This document shows, piece after piece, positions 19,006-27,704 of a stretch of 64,000 nucleotides of DNA. The DNA lies in assembly GCA_050298035.1 (NCBI GenBank), contig JBNKTK010000002.1, forward strand, positions 4,823 through 68,822, in the 5' to 3' direction. The stretch comes from Gaoshiqia sp050298035 (lineage in GTDB: Bacteria; Bacteroidota; Bacteroidia; Bacteroidales; Prolixibacteraceae). The position numbers and the translations under genes are program-made. The notes under the pieces are model-generated. The model saw only the letters and a list, made by a program, of their open reading frames with translations. It did no database searches and was not told where the DNA came from. The number at the start of each line of letters is the position of its first letter. Position 1 is the first letter of the stretch.

Positions 19006-19112
19006 GCATCCTAATTACAGCGAACTATTCATTATCTATTTCTGCCATCTAACATTAAAAGAAGAGATAACGAAAACAATAAACAGGTTCGCAGCCACAA
19101 ATTTCAGGAAGA

Positions 19113-20063
19113 ATGAAAATCTACCATGATATCAGTGAATTTCATGTAAAAAACCCGGTCATCACGATCGGCTCATTTGATGGAGTGCACCTTGGCCACC
19201 TGAAAATTATTAACCGGCTGAAAGAAATTGCCAAACAGGAAGGCGGCGAATCGGTCATTTTCACCTTCTACCCACACCCACGTTTGGTACTGTTCCCGGA
19301 AGAAGGCAACCTGAGGTTGCTAACCACCCTGAATGAGAAAATACGGCTTTTCGAAAAAGCCGGGATTGAACACCTCATCATTTTCCCTTTCACGAAAGAA
19401 TTCTCGGAATTGAGCTATACCGATTTTGTGCAGAACATACTGGTGAAGAAACTCAAAATTAAAAGCCTGGTTGTTGGCTACGACCACAAGTTTGGGAAAA
19501 ACAGGGAAGGTGACTTCGAAATGTTGAAAAGCCTCTCGGGCACATTCAATTTTAAACTGGAGCAACTGGATGTACTGCTGATGGACGACATCAATATCAG
19601 CTCGACAAAAATCAGAAATGCGTTGCAGGATGGCAACATCACCCGGGCAAACAAATACCTGGGCTACCCGTTTACCCTGCATGGTTCGGTAGTCGAGGGA
19701 CAACAGCTGGGACGAAAAATCCAATTTCCGACCGCCAACATTGAAGCATCCGATCCAAATAAAATCATTCCCGGCTATGGCGTTTATGCCGTGTTCGTGA
19801 ATTTTGGAAAAGAAAAACACATGGGCATGCTGAACATTGGCACCCGTCCTACCGTGAACAAAAATGCCGATCACCGGAGCATTGAAGTTCACATCTTCGA
19901 TTTCAACAACGACATCTACCAGAAACAAATTGAACTCGAATTTATCCGGAAAGTGCGCGACGAACAAAAATTCGGATCGATTGATGAATTGAGACTTCAA
20001 CTGGAACAAGACAAACAAACCGTCCTGGAAATATTGAAATTGGGCCCTGCCGGGAACGAGTAA
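19113..20063 (+). CDS. ribF: Bifunctional riboflavin kinase / FAD synthetase
   Basis: Converts riboflavin to FMN and FMN to FAD, 316 residues as usual. The N-terminal nucleotidyltransferase (about 14-170) has IGSFDGVHLGH (HxGH-type), FTFYPHPR, GYDHKFGKNREG and ISSTKIRNAL. The C-terminal kinase (about 185-310) has GYPFTLHGSVVEGQQLGR and FPTANIE, with Asn and Thr of the active site. It stands alone between divergent and downstream units. Confidence 0.95.
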   Translation: MKIYHDISEFHVKNPVITIGSFDGVHLGHLKIINRLKEIAKQEGGESVIFTFYPHPRLVLFPEEGNLRLLTTLNEKIRLFEKAGIEHLIIFPFTKEFSELSYTDFVQNILVKKLKIKSLVVGYDHKFGKNREGDFEMLKSLSGTFNFKLEQLDVLLMDDINISSTKIRNALQDGNITRANKYLGYPFTLHGSVVEGQQLGRKIQFPTANIEASDPNKIIPGYGVYAVFVNFGKEKHMGMLNIGTRPTVNKNADHRSIEVHIFDFNNDIYQKQIELEFIRKVRDEQKFGSIDELRLQLEQDKQTVLEILKLGPAGNE

Positions 20064-20150
20064 CCGGGTGCATTACTAAAGCACCTGTTTGTTGTTGCCC
20101 AAAGAACTTCCTTCCCCAATGAACACCCCATTTATTTGCACGATATTGAT

Positions 20151-20158
20151 TATCTTTG
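20151..20158 (+). promoter_or_regulatory. -7 box TATCTTTG before ahcY
   Basis: Exact TAnnTTTG match 25 bases before the chosen start at 20184. It would put transcription start within the preceding 20 bases and leaves no room for an SAH riboswitch. This is the reason to reject the in-frame ATG at 20136. Confidence 0.6.
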
Positions 20159-20183
20159 CAGCACTCAAAAAAATGAAATCATA

Positions 20184-21602
20184 ATGACAACATTGACGAA
20201 CCAGAAAGTTGATTATAAAGTTGCCGATATTTCGTTGGCCGACTTTGGACGCAAGGAAATTGAGATTGCAGAAAAAGAAATGCCCGGATTGATGTCGATC
20301 CGTAAAAAATATTCCGTGGAGAAACCATTGAAAGGCGCCCGCATCATGGGATCGCTCCACATGACCATCCAAACCGCCGTATTGATTGAAACCCTTGTTG
20401 AACTGGGCGCAGAAGTACGTTGGGCCAGTTGCAACATTTTCAGCACACAGGACCACGCTGCCGCAGCCATTGCCGTTGCCGGCATCCCGGTTTTTGCCTG
20501 GAAAGGGGAAACGCTCGAAGAATACTGGTGGTGTACCGAAAAAGCGCTTGACTTTGGAAATGGGTTTGGCCCCAACCTGATCGTTGATGATGGTGGCGAT
20601 GCAACCATGATGATCCACCGTGGTTATGCTGCAGAAAAAGATGCGTCGATCCTGGATGCACCGGCTGAAGGTGAAGATGAAATCCAACTCAACAAAGTGC
20701 TGAAACGCATTTTGGCTGAAAACCCGCAACGCTGGGCAAATACGGTAAAAGAAATGAAAGGGGTCAGCGAGGAAACCACAACCGGCGTGCATCGTTTGTA
20801 CCAGATGATGGAAGAAAGCAAATTGCTTTTCCCTGCCATCAACGTGAATGACTCGGTTACCAAATCGAAATTCGACAACCTTTACGGCTGTCGCGAATCG
20901 TTGGCCGACGGTATAAAACGTGCAACGGATGTGATGATTGCCGGCAAAGTTGTGGTTGTTGCCGGTTATGGCGATGTAGGCAAAGGATGTGCCCGCTCGA
21001 TGCGTGGTTACGGAGCACGGGTGGTGGTTACCGAAATTGATCCGATTTGCGCCCTGCAAGCTGCCATGGAAGGTTTTGAGGTAAAAACCATGGAAGATGC
21101 GCTGGCCGAAGGAAACATCTTTGTAACGACAACCGGGAATAAAGATATTATCACTGCCGAACACATGGCCGCCATGAAAGACCAGGCCATTGTTTGTAAC
21201 ATCGGTCACTTCGACAACGAAATCCAGGTATCGCGATTGGAGCGCTGGCCGGGAATCGAAAAACTGAATATCAAACCTCAGGTTGACAAGTACATTTACG
21301 AAGACGGCCATGCTATTTTTCTTTTAGCTGAAGGACGTTTGGTAAACCTGGGCTGTGCCACCGGGCACCCTTCATTTGTGATGAGCAACTCATTCTCGAA
21401 CCAAACCCTGGCGCAAATTGAGCTTTGGAAAAACGACTACAAAGTTGATGTTTACCGTTTGCCCAAACGCCTTGATGAAGAAGTTGCCCGCCTGCATTTG
21501 GAACAACTCGGCGTAAAGCTGACAAAACTAACAAAAGAACAAGCCGACTATATTGGTGTGGCACAGGAAGGTCCATACAAACCAGAGCATTATCGCTATT
21601 AA
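20184..21602 (+). CDS. ahcY: S-adenosylhomocysteinase
   Basis: Reversibly splits S-adenosylhomocysteine to adenosine and homocysteine with bound NAD, clearing the product inhibitor of methyltransferases. 472 residues from the ATG at 20184, normal for the long bacterial type. Seen are GSLHMTIQTAVLIETL, WASCNIFSTQDHAAAAI, the NAD motif VVVAGYGDVGKGCA, CNIGHFDNEI and the C-terminal KPEHYRY that reaches into the partner NAD site. Its codon use is regular and highly biased, as expected for a strongly expressed gene. A terminator follows directly. Confidence 0.97.
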   Translation: MTTLTNQKVDYKVADISLADFGRKEIEIAEKEMPGLMSIRKKYSVEKPLKGARIMGSLHMTIQTAVLIETLVELGAEVRWASCNIFSTQDHAAAAIAVAGIPVFAWKGETLEEYWWCTEKALDFGNGFGPNLIVDDGGDATMMIHRGYAAEKDASILDAPAEGEDEIQLNKVLKRILAENPQRWANTVKEMKGVSEETTTGVHRLYQMMEESKLLFPAINVNDSVTKSKFDNLYGCRESLADGIKRATDVMIAGKVVVVAGYGDVGKGCARSMRGYGARVVVTEIDPICALQAAMEGFEVKTMEDALAEGNIFVTTTGNKDIITAEHMAAMKDQAIVCNIGHFDNEIQVSRLERWPGIEKLNIKPQVDKYIYEDGHAIFLLAEGRLVNLGCATGHPSFVMSNSFSNQTLAQIELWKNDYKVDVYRLPKRLDEEVARLHLEQLGVKLTKLTKEQADYIGVAQEGPYKPEHYRY

Positions 21603-21608
21603 CATATA

Positions 21609-21636
21609 AAAAGCAGCCCAAAGGCTGCTTTTTTAT
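21609..21636 (+). terminator. Intrinsic terminator of ahcY
   Basis: AAGCAGCC, loop CAAA, GGCTGCTT, then a run of T. It begins about 7 bases after the ahcY stop. Confidence 0.9.
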
Positions 21637-21649
21637 TATCTTCCCGGCC

Positions 21650-22093
21650 ATGCACAACAAAAAAATCAAAGAGCGAATCATTCTGGACACATTCATCAAA
21701 CTATTTGATGAAATGCCCAGGGGAAAGTTCATTGCCGGAGAATCACCTGATTTTTTATTGAGGCTGAAACCACGAAAAGCCATCGGAATTGAATTGACCG
21801 GACTTATTGGTCATGATTTCGTAAACCACGCAGACAAGCTGATAAACCCCAAAAACATAATTCCCCACCTGGAAGATACGATCCGGAAGAAAGAGGAAAA
21901 GATTTATCTCTACCGGAAAAACCGGCTCGTTGAGCTGTGGCTCCTCATTCACCTCGAAACGTTAATCCACATGAATAACTTTCATCTGGGGCACAAGCTC
22001 GAGAAGCTACATTTCGCATCCGGGTTTGACCGCATTTTTCTGTTGGAAAGCAACAAAGGGAAGCTCTATGAGCTACAGACAGCTAGTTTGTGA
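21650..22093 (+). CDS. Hypothetical protein, possible PD-(D/E)xK-like fold
   Basis: 147 residues, not recognised. The only motif that suggests a fold is SPDFLLRL near residue 24 with GIELTGL near residue 44, a D-x(n)-ExT spacing resembling the core of PD-(D/E)xK nucleases but with Thr in place of Lys. A charged region (KEEKIYLYRKN) follows, and a repeated IHLETLIHMNNFHLGH stretch is His-rich. No signal peptide. It starts 14 bases after the ahcY terminator, and its last 11 bases overlap the convergent Rieske-like gene. I see no clear promoter. Confidence 0.6.
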   Translation: MHNKKIKERIILDTFIKLFDEMPRGKFIAGESPDFLLRLKPRKAIGIELTGLIGHDFVNHADKLINPKNIIPHLEDTIRKKEEKIYLYRKNRLVELWLLIHLETLIHMNNFHLGHKLEKLHFASGFDRIFLLESNKGKLYELQTASL

Positions 22094-22514
22094 TTAGCAA
22101 ACCATTACCATTGTCAGTCATACTGACATTGTAAGGCTTCAGTTGTTCGGATGACGGGCCCTTTACAACATAACCTCCATCAAACAGGTTGAACTGAGAG
22201 CCGCAAACCGGGCAGGTACCAATACCGCCATCTGGTTCAACACGAACAGCAGGATCAATTTCGTAAGGACAAGCGGCATCAAACGCGTAATAATCGATGC
22301 CATTATACATGACGATAACACCGCCGTAGCCGGCAGCAAAATAAACAGCATTCCCGGGAACAGTCAAGTCATTGTTATTAATCAGGTTTACCCGAAAAAA
22401 CACACGCACGTACGGGATTGATGAATCCCAGTCATCTTTGCAGGAATAAGTTGCCAGCATGGCAAACAACAAGATGAAACTAATACGTAGTGAGATTCGT
22501 TTTAAGCCGTTCAT
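22083..22514 (-). CDS. Rieske-like lipoprotein without the histidine ligands
   Basis: 143 residues with a lipoprotein signal (MNGLKRISLRISFILLFAML, lipobox Cys25). The C-terminal domain reads like a Rieske [2Fe-2S] fold: YAFDAACPYEID and GIGTCPVCGSQFNLFDGGYVVKGPS contain the cluster-loop glycines and the GSxF signature. Canonical ligands are CxH and CxxH; here they are Cys82-Pro-Tyr84 and Cys101-Pro-Val-Cys104. Three or four cysteines and no histidine remain, so it either holds a different metal site or a disulfide, or is structural. It stands alone and is divergent from the gene at 22586. Confidence 0.75.
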   Translation of the reverse strand: MNGLKRISLRISFILLFAMLATYSCKDDWDSSIPYVRVFFRVNLINNNDLTVPGNAVYFAAGYGGVIVMYNGIDYYAFDAACPYEIDPAVRVEPDGGIGTCPVCGSQFNLFDGGYVVKGPSSEQLKPYNVSMTDNGNGLLITN

Positions 22515-22585
22515 TTTTTATACCTTTATCAGACTAAACCAGTTTTAAACCGGTTTTATTTTATAACTGGTCAAAAATAGCAAAA

Positions 22586-22984
22586 ATGGAAGATTATATT
22601 TTTATCATCATCGCAATAGTTCTTGCTATTTGGGGAGCAATCAACCAAAGCAAGAAAAAGAACAATCAGCTTCTTGCCGATGACGAAGACATTCCACAAC
22701 AACGGCCATCGGTTTTTGAACAACTTTTTGAAGACGACTTTTTTGAGGAAGCCCCGCCTACTCCGGTTCAACAGGTTCCCTCTCCGGAAATATCCGCTCG
22801 TCAGTTTCAACCGTTAGCGCGCCCGGAGATACGAAAACCGGCACCTCCGCCTGTTCGCCCCAAACCGATTGAAGTAATTGTTGAAAAAGAAGAAAAAACA
22901 ACCAATACAATCAGCGCCCTGAAAAAAGATTTTTCATTGAAAAATGCTGTAATTTATTCTGAAATCCTACGAAGAAAATACTAG
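22586..22984 (+). CDS. Small single-TM protein, unknown
   Basis: 132 residues. One N-terminal transmembrane helix (about 4-18, YIFIIIAIVLAIWGAI), an acidic stretch, a long Pro-rich linker (about 50-100), and a conserved-looking C-terminal end SLKNAVIYSEILRRKY that I recall from small Bacteroidota proteins without assigned role. The architecture suggests a membrane-anchored tether with a short peptide at its tip. It lies 162 bases before greA on the same strand. Confidence 0.7.
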   Translation: MEDYIFIIIAIVLAIWGAINQSKKKNNQLLADDEDIPQQRPSVFEQLFEDDFFEEAPPTPVQQVPSPEISARQFQPLARPEIRKPAPPPVRPKPIEVIVEKEEKTTNTISALKKDFSLKNAVIYSEILRRKY

Positions 22985-23054
22985 AACAAACTAATAAACA
23001 ATCGTTTAAATCCTTTTTTAAAACATAGCATTCGCAAAAATCAAATATTTTATA

Positions 23055-23062
23055 TAGCTTTG
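23055..23062 (+). promoter_or_regulatory. -7 box TAGCTTTG before greA
   Basis: Exact TAnnTTTG match. Transcription would start near 23069, just before the hairpin at 23075-23101. Confidence 0.55.
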
Positions 23063-23074
23063 TAGATCTAAAAT

Positions 23075-23111
23075 GAAGAGTTCCGCCAGCCGGAATTCTT
23101 CTTTATTTTAT
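23075..23111 (+). terminator. Intrinsic terminator or attenuator in the greA leader
   Basis: GAAGAGTTCCG (23075-23085) pairs with CGGAATTCTTC (23091-23101), 11 bp with one G-U, loop CCAGC, followed by TTTATTTTA. It lies between a -7 box at 23055 and the greA start at 23147. It either ends transcripts from the gene at 22586 or attenuates greA. Confidence 0.7.
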
Positions 23112-23146
23112 GTAGTCACACAATCAAAGAAAAAAGTATAAACGAT

Positions 23147-23620
23147 ATGGGAAAGGTGACCTATATTACTCAGGATGGGTTAAACAAACTGAAAGTCGAA
23201 CTGGAATATCTGATGAACGTGGAGCGCCCGGCAATTTCCAGACAAATTGGGGAAGCCATTGAAAAAGGTGATATTTCAGAGAATGCCGAGTATGATGCGG
23301 CTAAGGATGCACAAGGTATGCTTGAGGCCAAAATCGCTTTGCTCCGGGGAAAGATTGCCAATGCCCGGATTATTGATGAGTCTAAAATTGACACGTCATG
23401 TGTTCAGATTATGAACAAGGTGACCATCAAGAACAAAAAGAACAACTCGACCATGCAATACACGATTGTTTCGGAGCATGAGGCCGATTTGAAATCAGGC
23501 AAACTCTCTATTGAAACACCAATTGCTAAAGGCTTGATTGGCAAAAAAGTAGGCGATGTGGTGGACATTAAGGTCCCATCAGGGGTCATACCATTCGAAA
23601 TTGTTGACATTGCACTGTAA
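23147..23620 (+). CDS. greA: Transcription elongation factor GreA
   Basis: 157 residues, standard length. It rescues backtracked RNA polymerase by stimulating transcript cleavage. The N-terminal coiled coil (about 1-75) carries the acidic tip ISENAEYDAAKD with the catalytic acidic pair. The C-terminal FKBP-like domain (about 80-157) ends VPSGVIPFEIVDIAL. The HIT gene follows after 6 bases, so they form one transcript. The leader contains a terminator-like hairpin. Confidence 0.96.
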   Translation: MGKVTYITQDGLNKLKVELEYLMNVERPAISRQIGEAIEKGDISENAEYDAAKDAQGMLEAKIALLRGKIANARIIDESKIDTSCVQIMNKVTIKNKKNNSTMQYTIVSEHEADLKSGKLSIETPIAKGLIGKKVGDVVDIKVPSGVIPFEIVDIAL

Positions 23621-23626
23621 TTTAAA

Positions 23627-24025
23627 ATGGCAAGCATTTTCACTCGAATCGTAAATGGCGAAATCCCGGCCTACAAAGTAGCAGAGGACGACAACTTCCT
23701 GGCTTTCCTGGATATCTTTCCGGTGGCCAAAGGTCACACGCTGGTTATCCCCAAAAAAGAGGTGGATTACCTGTTCGATTTAGATGATGAAACCTATATT
23801 GGCTTACAGCAGTTTTCAAAAAAAGTGGCCGAAGGGATCAAAAAGGCCATTCCGTGCCAGAAGGTTGGCGTGATGGTTTTAGGGCTTGAAGTCCCCCATG
23901 CGCACATCCATTTGGTGCCGATGCAAACCGAAGCTGATTTGCTTAATTTTTCGGATAAAAAGAAGTTTACCCCGGAAGAGTTTGCTGAAATTACAGCCAG
24001 AATCTCCAAAGAAGTTAATTTGTAG
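23627..24025 (+). CDS. HIT-family nucleotide hydrolase/transferase (Hint-like)
   Basis: 132 residues. The histidine triad reads HAHIHLVPM near residues 91-99, with the N-terminal FTRIVNGEIPAYKVAED and DIFPVAKGHTLVIPKKEV of the Hint branch. It probably hydrolyses adenosine phosphoramidates or related nucleotides; the physiological substrate is uncertain in bacteria. It is co-transcribed with greA (6-base gap) and followed by a terminator. Confidence 0.93.
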   Translation: MASIFTRIVNGEIPAYKVAEDDNFLAFLDIFPVAKGHTLVIPKKEVDYLFDLDDETYIGLQQFSKKVAEGIKKAIPCQKVGVMVLGLEVPHAHIHLVPMQTEADLLNFSDKKKFTPEEFAEITARISKEVNL

Positions 24026-24035
24026 AATATGCCAG

Positions 24036-24064
24036 AACCATCTGCCCAGGCAGGTGGTTTTTTA
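24036..24064 (+). terminator. Intrinsic terminator of the greA-HIT unit
   Basis: AACCATCTGCC pairs with GGCAGGTGGTT (one wobble), followed by TTTTTAT. It begins 11 bases after the HIT stop. Confidence 0.88.
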
Positions 24065-24101
24065 TTTCAGAAGATTTTCTTTTCCAATTCCAACCCCAGC
24101 C

Positions 24102-24674
24102 CTATTTTATCCGGCCGGGATTTTTTTTGACAAAATCGCCCCAGTTTTTATAGTCTCCTTTTGCGATCGGATTTTTCATTTGCAGATAATGGCAGATTGC
24201 AACAGCAACGGCATCGGTCGCATCCAACTCAGGAGGCAGGTCATCTACCTTCAGCATGTTTTTCAGGAAGTAGGCCACCTGCTCTTTTGCTGCCCGCCCC
24301 ATCCCGGTGATGGCTTGTTTTACTTTCAGGGGCGCATACTCAAAAACCGGGATATCGCGGTGAAGGGCCAGTCCCATCACAATTCCCTGTGCCCGCCCAA
24401 GCTTCAGCATAGCCTGAATATCTTTCCCGTAAAATGGCGACTCAATAGCCAGTTCATCGGGCAAATATTCCTCAATTAAAGCTTGAGTACGGTTAAAAAT
24501 ATGCTTCAACCGAAGGTAATGATTGTTAAATCCGGCTGTCTTGACAACACCCACCTGCAGGATTTCCGGTTTGTTGTTTTTGATTTCAATCAAACCATAC
24601 CCCATCACGATCGTTCCCGGGTCTATCCCCAATATGCGTTTCCCTTCCAGTTCCATTTCATTATTTCCTGACAA
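24102..24674 (-). CDS. ruvC: Holliday junction resolvase RuvC
   Basis: Cuts Holliday junctions with RuvAB, 190 residues. The RNase H-like acidic residues are in ILGIDPGT, AIESPFYGKD and the C-terminal DATDAVAVAICH; KQAITGMGRAAKEQV is also typical. I keep the start MSGNNEMEL; an alternative start is the Met six residues further in. The short C-terminal part passes through a run of A (T8 on the plus strand) but stays in frame. It is followed upstream by the DMT transporter on the same strand. Confidence 0.95.
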   Translation of the reverse strand: MSGNNEMELEGKRILGIDPGTIVMGYGLIEIKNNKPEILQVGVVKTAGFNNHYLRLKHIFNRTQALIEEYLPDELAIESPFYGKDIQAMLKLGRAQGIVMGLALHRDIPVFEYAPLKVKQAITGMGRAAKEQVAYFLKNMLKVDDLPPELDATDAVAVAICHYLQMKNPIAKGDYKNWGDFVKKNPGRIK

Positions 24675-24710
24675 AGAAAGTTGCCAGGATTTCTTTTATT
24701 CTTAAAAAAT

Positions 24711-25637
24711 TCACAATACCCACCAAGCCCCTGGTTTAAACATATTCCTCAACCTTTTCTTTTTTAGTTGCTGAATAAATATCCCTAAAAGTATAAAACT
24801 TAACCCAATAAACGTGGTTGCATAAATTGTTTCGTGTAAAATGAAGTAGATGAAAACCAACGATAAAAAAGGGGTCAAGAAAATAAAGTTGCCGGTAACT
24901 GCATTGTTCTCACTCCGGTGCAGGGCATTGATCCAAACAATGTAGGTTATTCCCAGTTCGAACAAACCAACATAAACGGCTGCCGCCAAATGTTTGTCGA
25001 ACTGAAAACTGAAACTTGCCTCGCTGTCAAAAACACGGTAAAGCAACAGGTAGATTAATCCAAAAACAAAATTCCAGAAAAGGACAAAAAGCTTGTCCCG
25101 TTTATCCTTGGTACTCAAAATCCAGTAAAGCGACCAGATCACACTGCTTACAAGTGCCAGTATTGCACCGGTTGTATTGGTCTTCGAAAAGCCATCGACA
25201 CTGCCTTGCGATGAAATAAAAACCACCCCCGCAAAACTTAACAGGATTGCCCACAAGTTGCGCCAGCTGATTTTCTGCCCAAGAAACGGAACAGATAAAA
25301 CGGCCAGGGTAATCGGCCAAACCATATTCAGCGCCTGCGTAACCTGAGCCGGGTTCAGCGAATACGCTTTGAAAAGGATGAGGTAATACAGAAAAGGGTT
25401 CAGGAAACCTTGCATGGCCGACTGCATCAATTGCATCGCCGACATATGGAATAATGTTGAAAGCTTCCCCCTGACCAGTAAGACAAGAAAAAAGAATGTT
25501 GTGGAAACCGTGGTCCCGACAAAAATCAATTGAAACGGGCTCATTGTCTCCAAGGCAATTTTAAATGCCGTTGCCACCGTCGACCAAAGCAATACAGCAA
25601 CCAATGCCAATAAAATAGCCGAATTCTGGTTCTTCAT
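24711..25637 (-). CDS. EamA/DMT-family transporter
   Basis: 308 residues with ten predicted transmembrane helices in two EamA repeats (about 8-140 and 155-290). The first starts ALVAVLLWSTVATAFKIAL and the second NTTGAILALVSSVIWSLYWIL. It probably exports small metabolites or amino acids; the substrate cannot be read. Its ATG directly abuts the stop codon of the TPR gene upstream, so the two are one operon, perhaps with ruvC. Confidence 0.9.
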   Translation of the reverse strand: MKNQNSAILLALVAVLLWSTVATAFKIALETMSPFQLIFVGTTVSTTFFFLVLLVRGKLSTLFHMSAMQLMQSAMQGFLNPFLYYLILFKAYSLNPAQVTQALNMVWPITLAVLSVPFLGQKISWRNLWAILLSFAGVVFISSQGSVDGFSKTNTTGAILALVSSVIWSLYWILSTKDKRDKLFVLFWNFVFGLIYLLLYRVFDSEASFSFQFDKHLAAAVYVGLFELGITYIVWINALHRSENNAVTGNFIFLTPFLSLVFIYFILHETIYATTFIGLSFILLGIFIQQLKKKRLRNMFKPGAWWVL

Positions 25638-27521
25638 TTAGTTGATATCTTCTCCGTTAAAGAAGTTTGTCCCTTCGTCCTTGCCAAAGTCGCCACGCAA
25701 CTCGCGGTACCTACGCCTGGCCTCACTCACGTAGACACTTCCCGGATATTTAACCAACATCTCTTTAAAAAGTTCCTGTGCTTTCTCTTTTTGATTTAGG
25801 TGGTTACTGTATAATTCGGCCAACCGGTACATGGCATCATCGCCCAGTAATCCGGTTGGATATTCGTTCATTATTCTCGTGTAGTACTCCGCTGCCTGAT
25901 CAAATTTGGCATCGGCAACCAACAGGTTGGCCTTTCTGAAATAGATGTCATCAATCAACGAGTTGTACGGATAGGCCAGCTCAATGGAATCGAGCACAGC
26001 CCAGGCTTTTTCCTTTTCATTTTTAAAGCTGTAAAAGTCGGCCCGTGCAAACAGCTGAACAGGAACGGACGTCGTGTCCAGGTCAGAATTGTTCCCAATG
26101 AAAAGCGACAGCTCCATGGCATCGTTGGCCACCAGTTTCGACGTGCTGGCTTTAATAACGTCAAGCTGTGCTTTTGCCCACTGCAAATCGCCGATAAAGT
26201 AGCTCAACCGTGCTTTTTTCAGTTTCACCTCATCCCCCAGGTCATTCATTTTATTACTTTCAATTACCTGCGAGTACAGTAAAACCGCCTCCCAAACGTC
26301 TCCGTTGTAAACATTGATGTCGGCCAGTTCTGTTTTCAGTTCATCGCGCTGAACCCGGTTCAGCCCCGGCAGCACCATTGCATTGTTCAGCAAATCAACA
26401 GCCTTGTCCGTTTCGGCCATCCAAAAGGCAAGAAAATGAGCATAGTTCTGGATCAGCTTATACGATTCGGGGGAATAACCTATCTGCTCAAATGTTTTTT
26501 CAAACTGAAGGTTCAACTCCTGAGGTTGTTGCTGCTCTTTAGATGTTTCGGTGAAACGGGCATATTGCAATTGCATCCGTTCGAGCATAGCCGCCGGATA
26601 ATATGGATTTTGCTCTCCTTTTGCCAGGATGTAATCATAGGACTTCAGCGCTTCAGCATAAACTTTGTTATGCCCGGCAATTTGGGCCAGGTTCATAATC
26701 GGTGCATCTTCCTGTCCGGTCCGCTTATCCAATGCAATTTGCTGACGAAGGGCGCCCGAAAAATTTTGCTCCTGCAAAAATAACCAGATCAACACCCGGT
26801 TGTAAGCCATCACATCCGGCTCCTTTTGCATTTGCCTGAGCAACATGGTGCGCAACTGCCCTCTGAGCGAATTATCCACATCCATCCGAAAGGCAGATTG
26901 CACCACACTTTGCATGCGTCCTATAGCCGTTTCGTCCTCCCGGATCAGTTGCAAATATTCATCGAACATCTTTTCATAATTTCGCTCGTACATGTAAACG
27001 CGCCCCAACTCGTAATGAAAGCTTTCGCCTGGAAACTTTTGCCGGGCATCCTGATACAATTTCTCGGCAAAGTCAAACTCTCCTTTACCAATCATCATAT
27101 TAGCCAAACGGGTATAATCAATTTTGTTGGGCTCCACCTGTTCGATAGCTTTCTCAAGCATGGCATTGCCTTCGTCGTAACGGTTCTGTTTTTTCAGCAA
27201 GTACGACCACAAAACATACAACGAGGCATCTTTACCGGTATGTCGTAGTTCCTGTTTTATCTCCTTTTCGGCTGTGGAATAATTCTGGGTTTCAATCAGG
27301 CAGTTCAGGTACACCTCAAAATAGTATTGAGTGCCTGAAGTCTCATACAATTCTTTGAACAGCACCGATGCTTTTTCGTATTCTTTGCCCTGGTAATACC
27401 GGTTGGCCAACTGTAGCTTATTGGTGTCGATTTTCAGGTGTTGCCCCGACACAAAAAGCGGAAAAACCATGAGAGCCAGGATTCCCGCAAACCAAAACCA
27501 TTTTTTTGTTTTTGCTGCCAT
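25638..27521 (-). CDS. Secreted or periplasmic TPR-repeat protein
   Basis: 627 residues from the Met at 27521, chosen because it opens a signal peptide (KKWFWFAGILALMVFPLFVSG). About ten or more TPR-like units fill the rest, for example LANRYYQGKEYEKASVLFKE at the start and AAEYYTRIMNEYPTGLLGD and KAQELFKEMLVKYPGS near the C-terminus, the latter resembling BamD/YbgF-type repeats. It is probably a scaffold in the envelope; the partner is unknown. The stop codon touches the start of the DMT transporter gene. Confidence 0.82.
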   Translation of the reverse strand: MAAKTKKWFWFAGILALMVFPLFVSGQHLKIDTNKLQLANRYYQGKEYEKASVLFKELYETSGTQYYFEVYLNCLIETQNYSTAEKEIKQELRHTGKDASLYVLWSYLLKKQNRYDEGNAMLEKAIEQVEPNKIDYTRLANMMIGKGEFDFAEKLYQDARQKFPGESFHYELGRVYMYERNYEKMFDEYLQLIREDETAIGRMQSVVQSAFRMDVDNSLRGQLRTMLLRQMQKEPDVMAYNRVLIWLFLQEQNFSGALRQQIALDKRTGQEDAPIMNLAQIAGHNKVYAEALKSYDYILAKGEQNPYYPAAMLERMQLQYARFTETSKEQQQPQELNLQFEKTFEQIGYSPESYKLIQNYAHFLAFWMAETDKAVDLLNNAMVLPGLNRVQRDELKTELADINVYNGDVWEAVLLYSQVIESNKMNDLGDEVKLKKARLSYFIGDLQWAKAQLDVIKASTSKLVANDAMELSLFIGNNSDLDTTSVPVQLFARADFYSFKNEKEKAWAVLDSIELAYPYNSLIDDIYFRKANLLVADAKFDQAAEYYTRIMNEYPTGLLGDDAMYRLAELYSNHLNQKEKAQELFKEMLVKYPGSVYVSEARRRYRELRGDFGKDEGTNFFNGEDIN

Positions 27522-27655
27522 TACCTGCAAAAATAACAATCCCTGCTGATGAAAGTCACACGTGCCGGTAATTAAATGAAAAGAATATATGAGACTGCAA
27601 GCCAACCACAGTCATCTACACACAGAACCAACCCCGGAACACTGACTTTCGCTCT

Positions 27656-27685
27656 TTGCCCTGTCCGATAATTCAACTATTTTTG
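27656..27685 (+). promoter_or_regulatory. Promoter of lipA
   Basis: TTG at 27656-27658, 19 bases, then TATTTTTG at 27678-27685. This matches the -33/-7 consensus and lies 19 bases before the lipA ATG. Confidence 0.65.
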
Positions 27686-27704
27686 GTGAAAATTTCCAAA
27701 AATC

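Noticed and set aside
19006..19112. FMN riboswitch in the ribF leader
   Set aside because: The leader of about 100 nt lacks the conserved FMN aptamer boxes and is too short for all six helices.
20159..20183. SAH riboswitch before ahcY
   Set aside because: Only about 25 bases lie between the -7 box and the start codon.
20076..21311. 411-codon open frame on the minus strand across ahcY
   Set aside because: It lies wholly opposite a clear S-adenosylhomocysteinase, its product is His/Phe/Asn-rich without motifs, and it follows from the biased codon use of ahcY.
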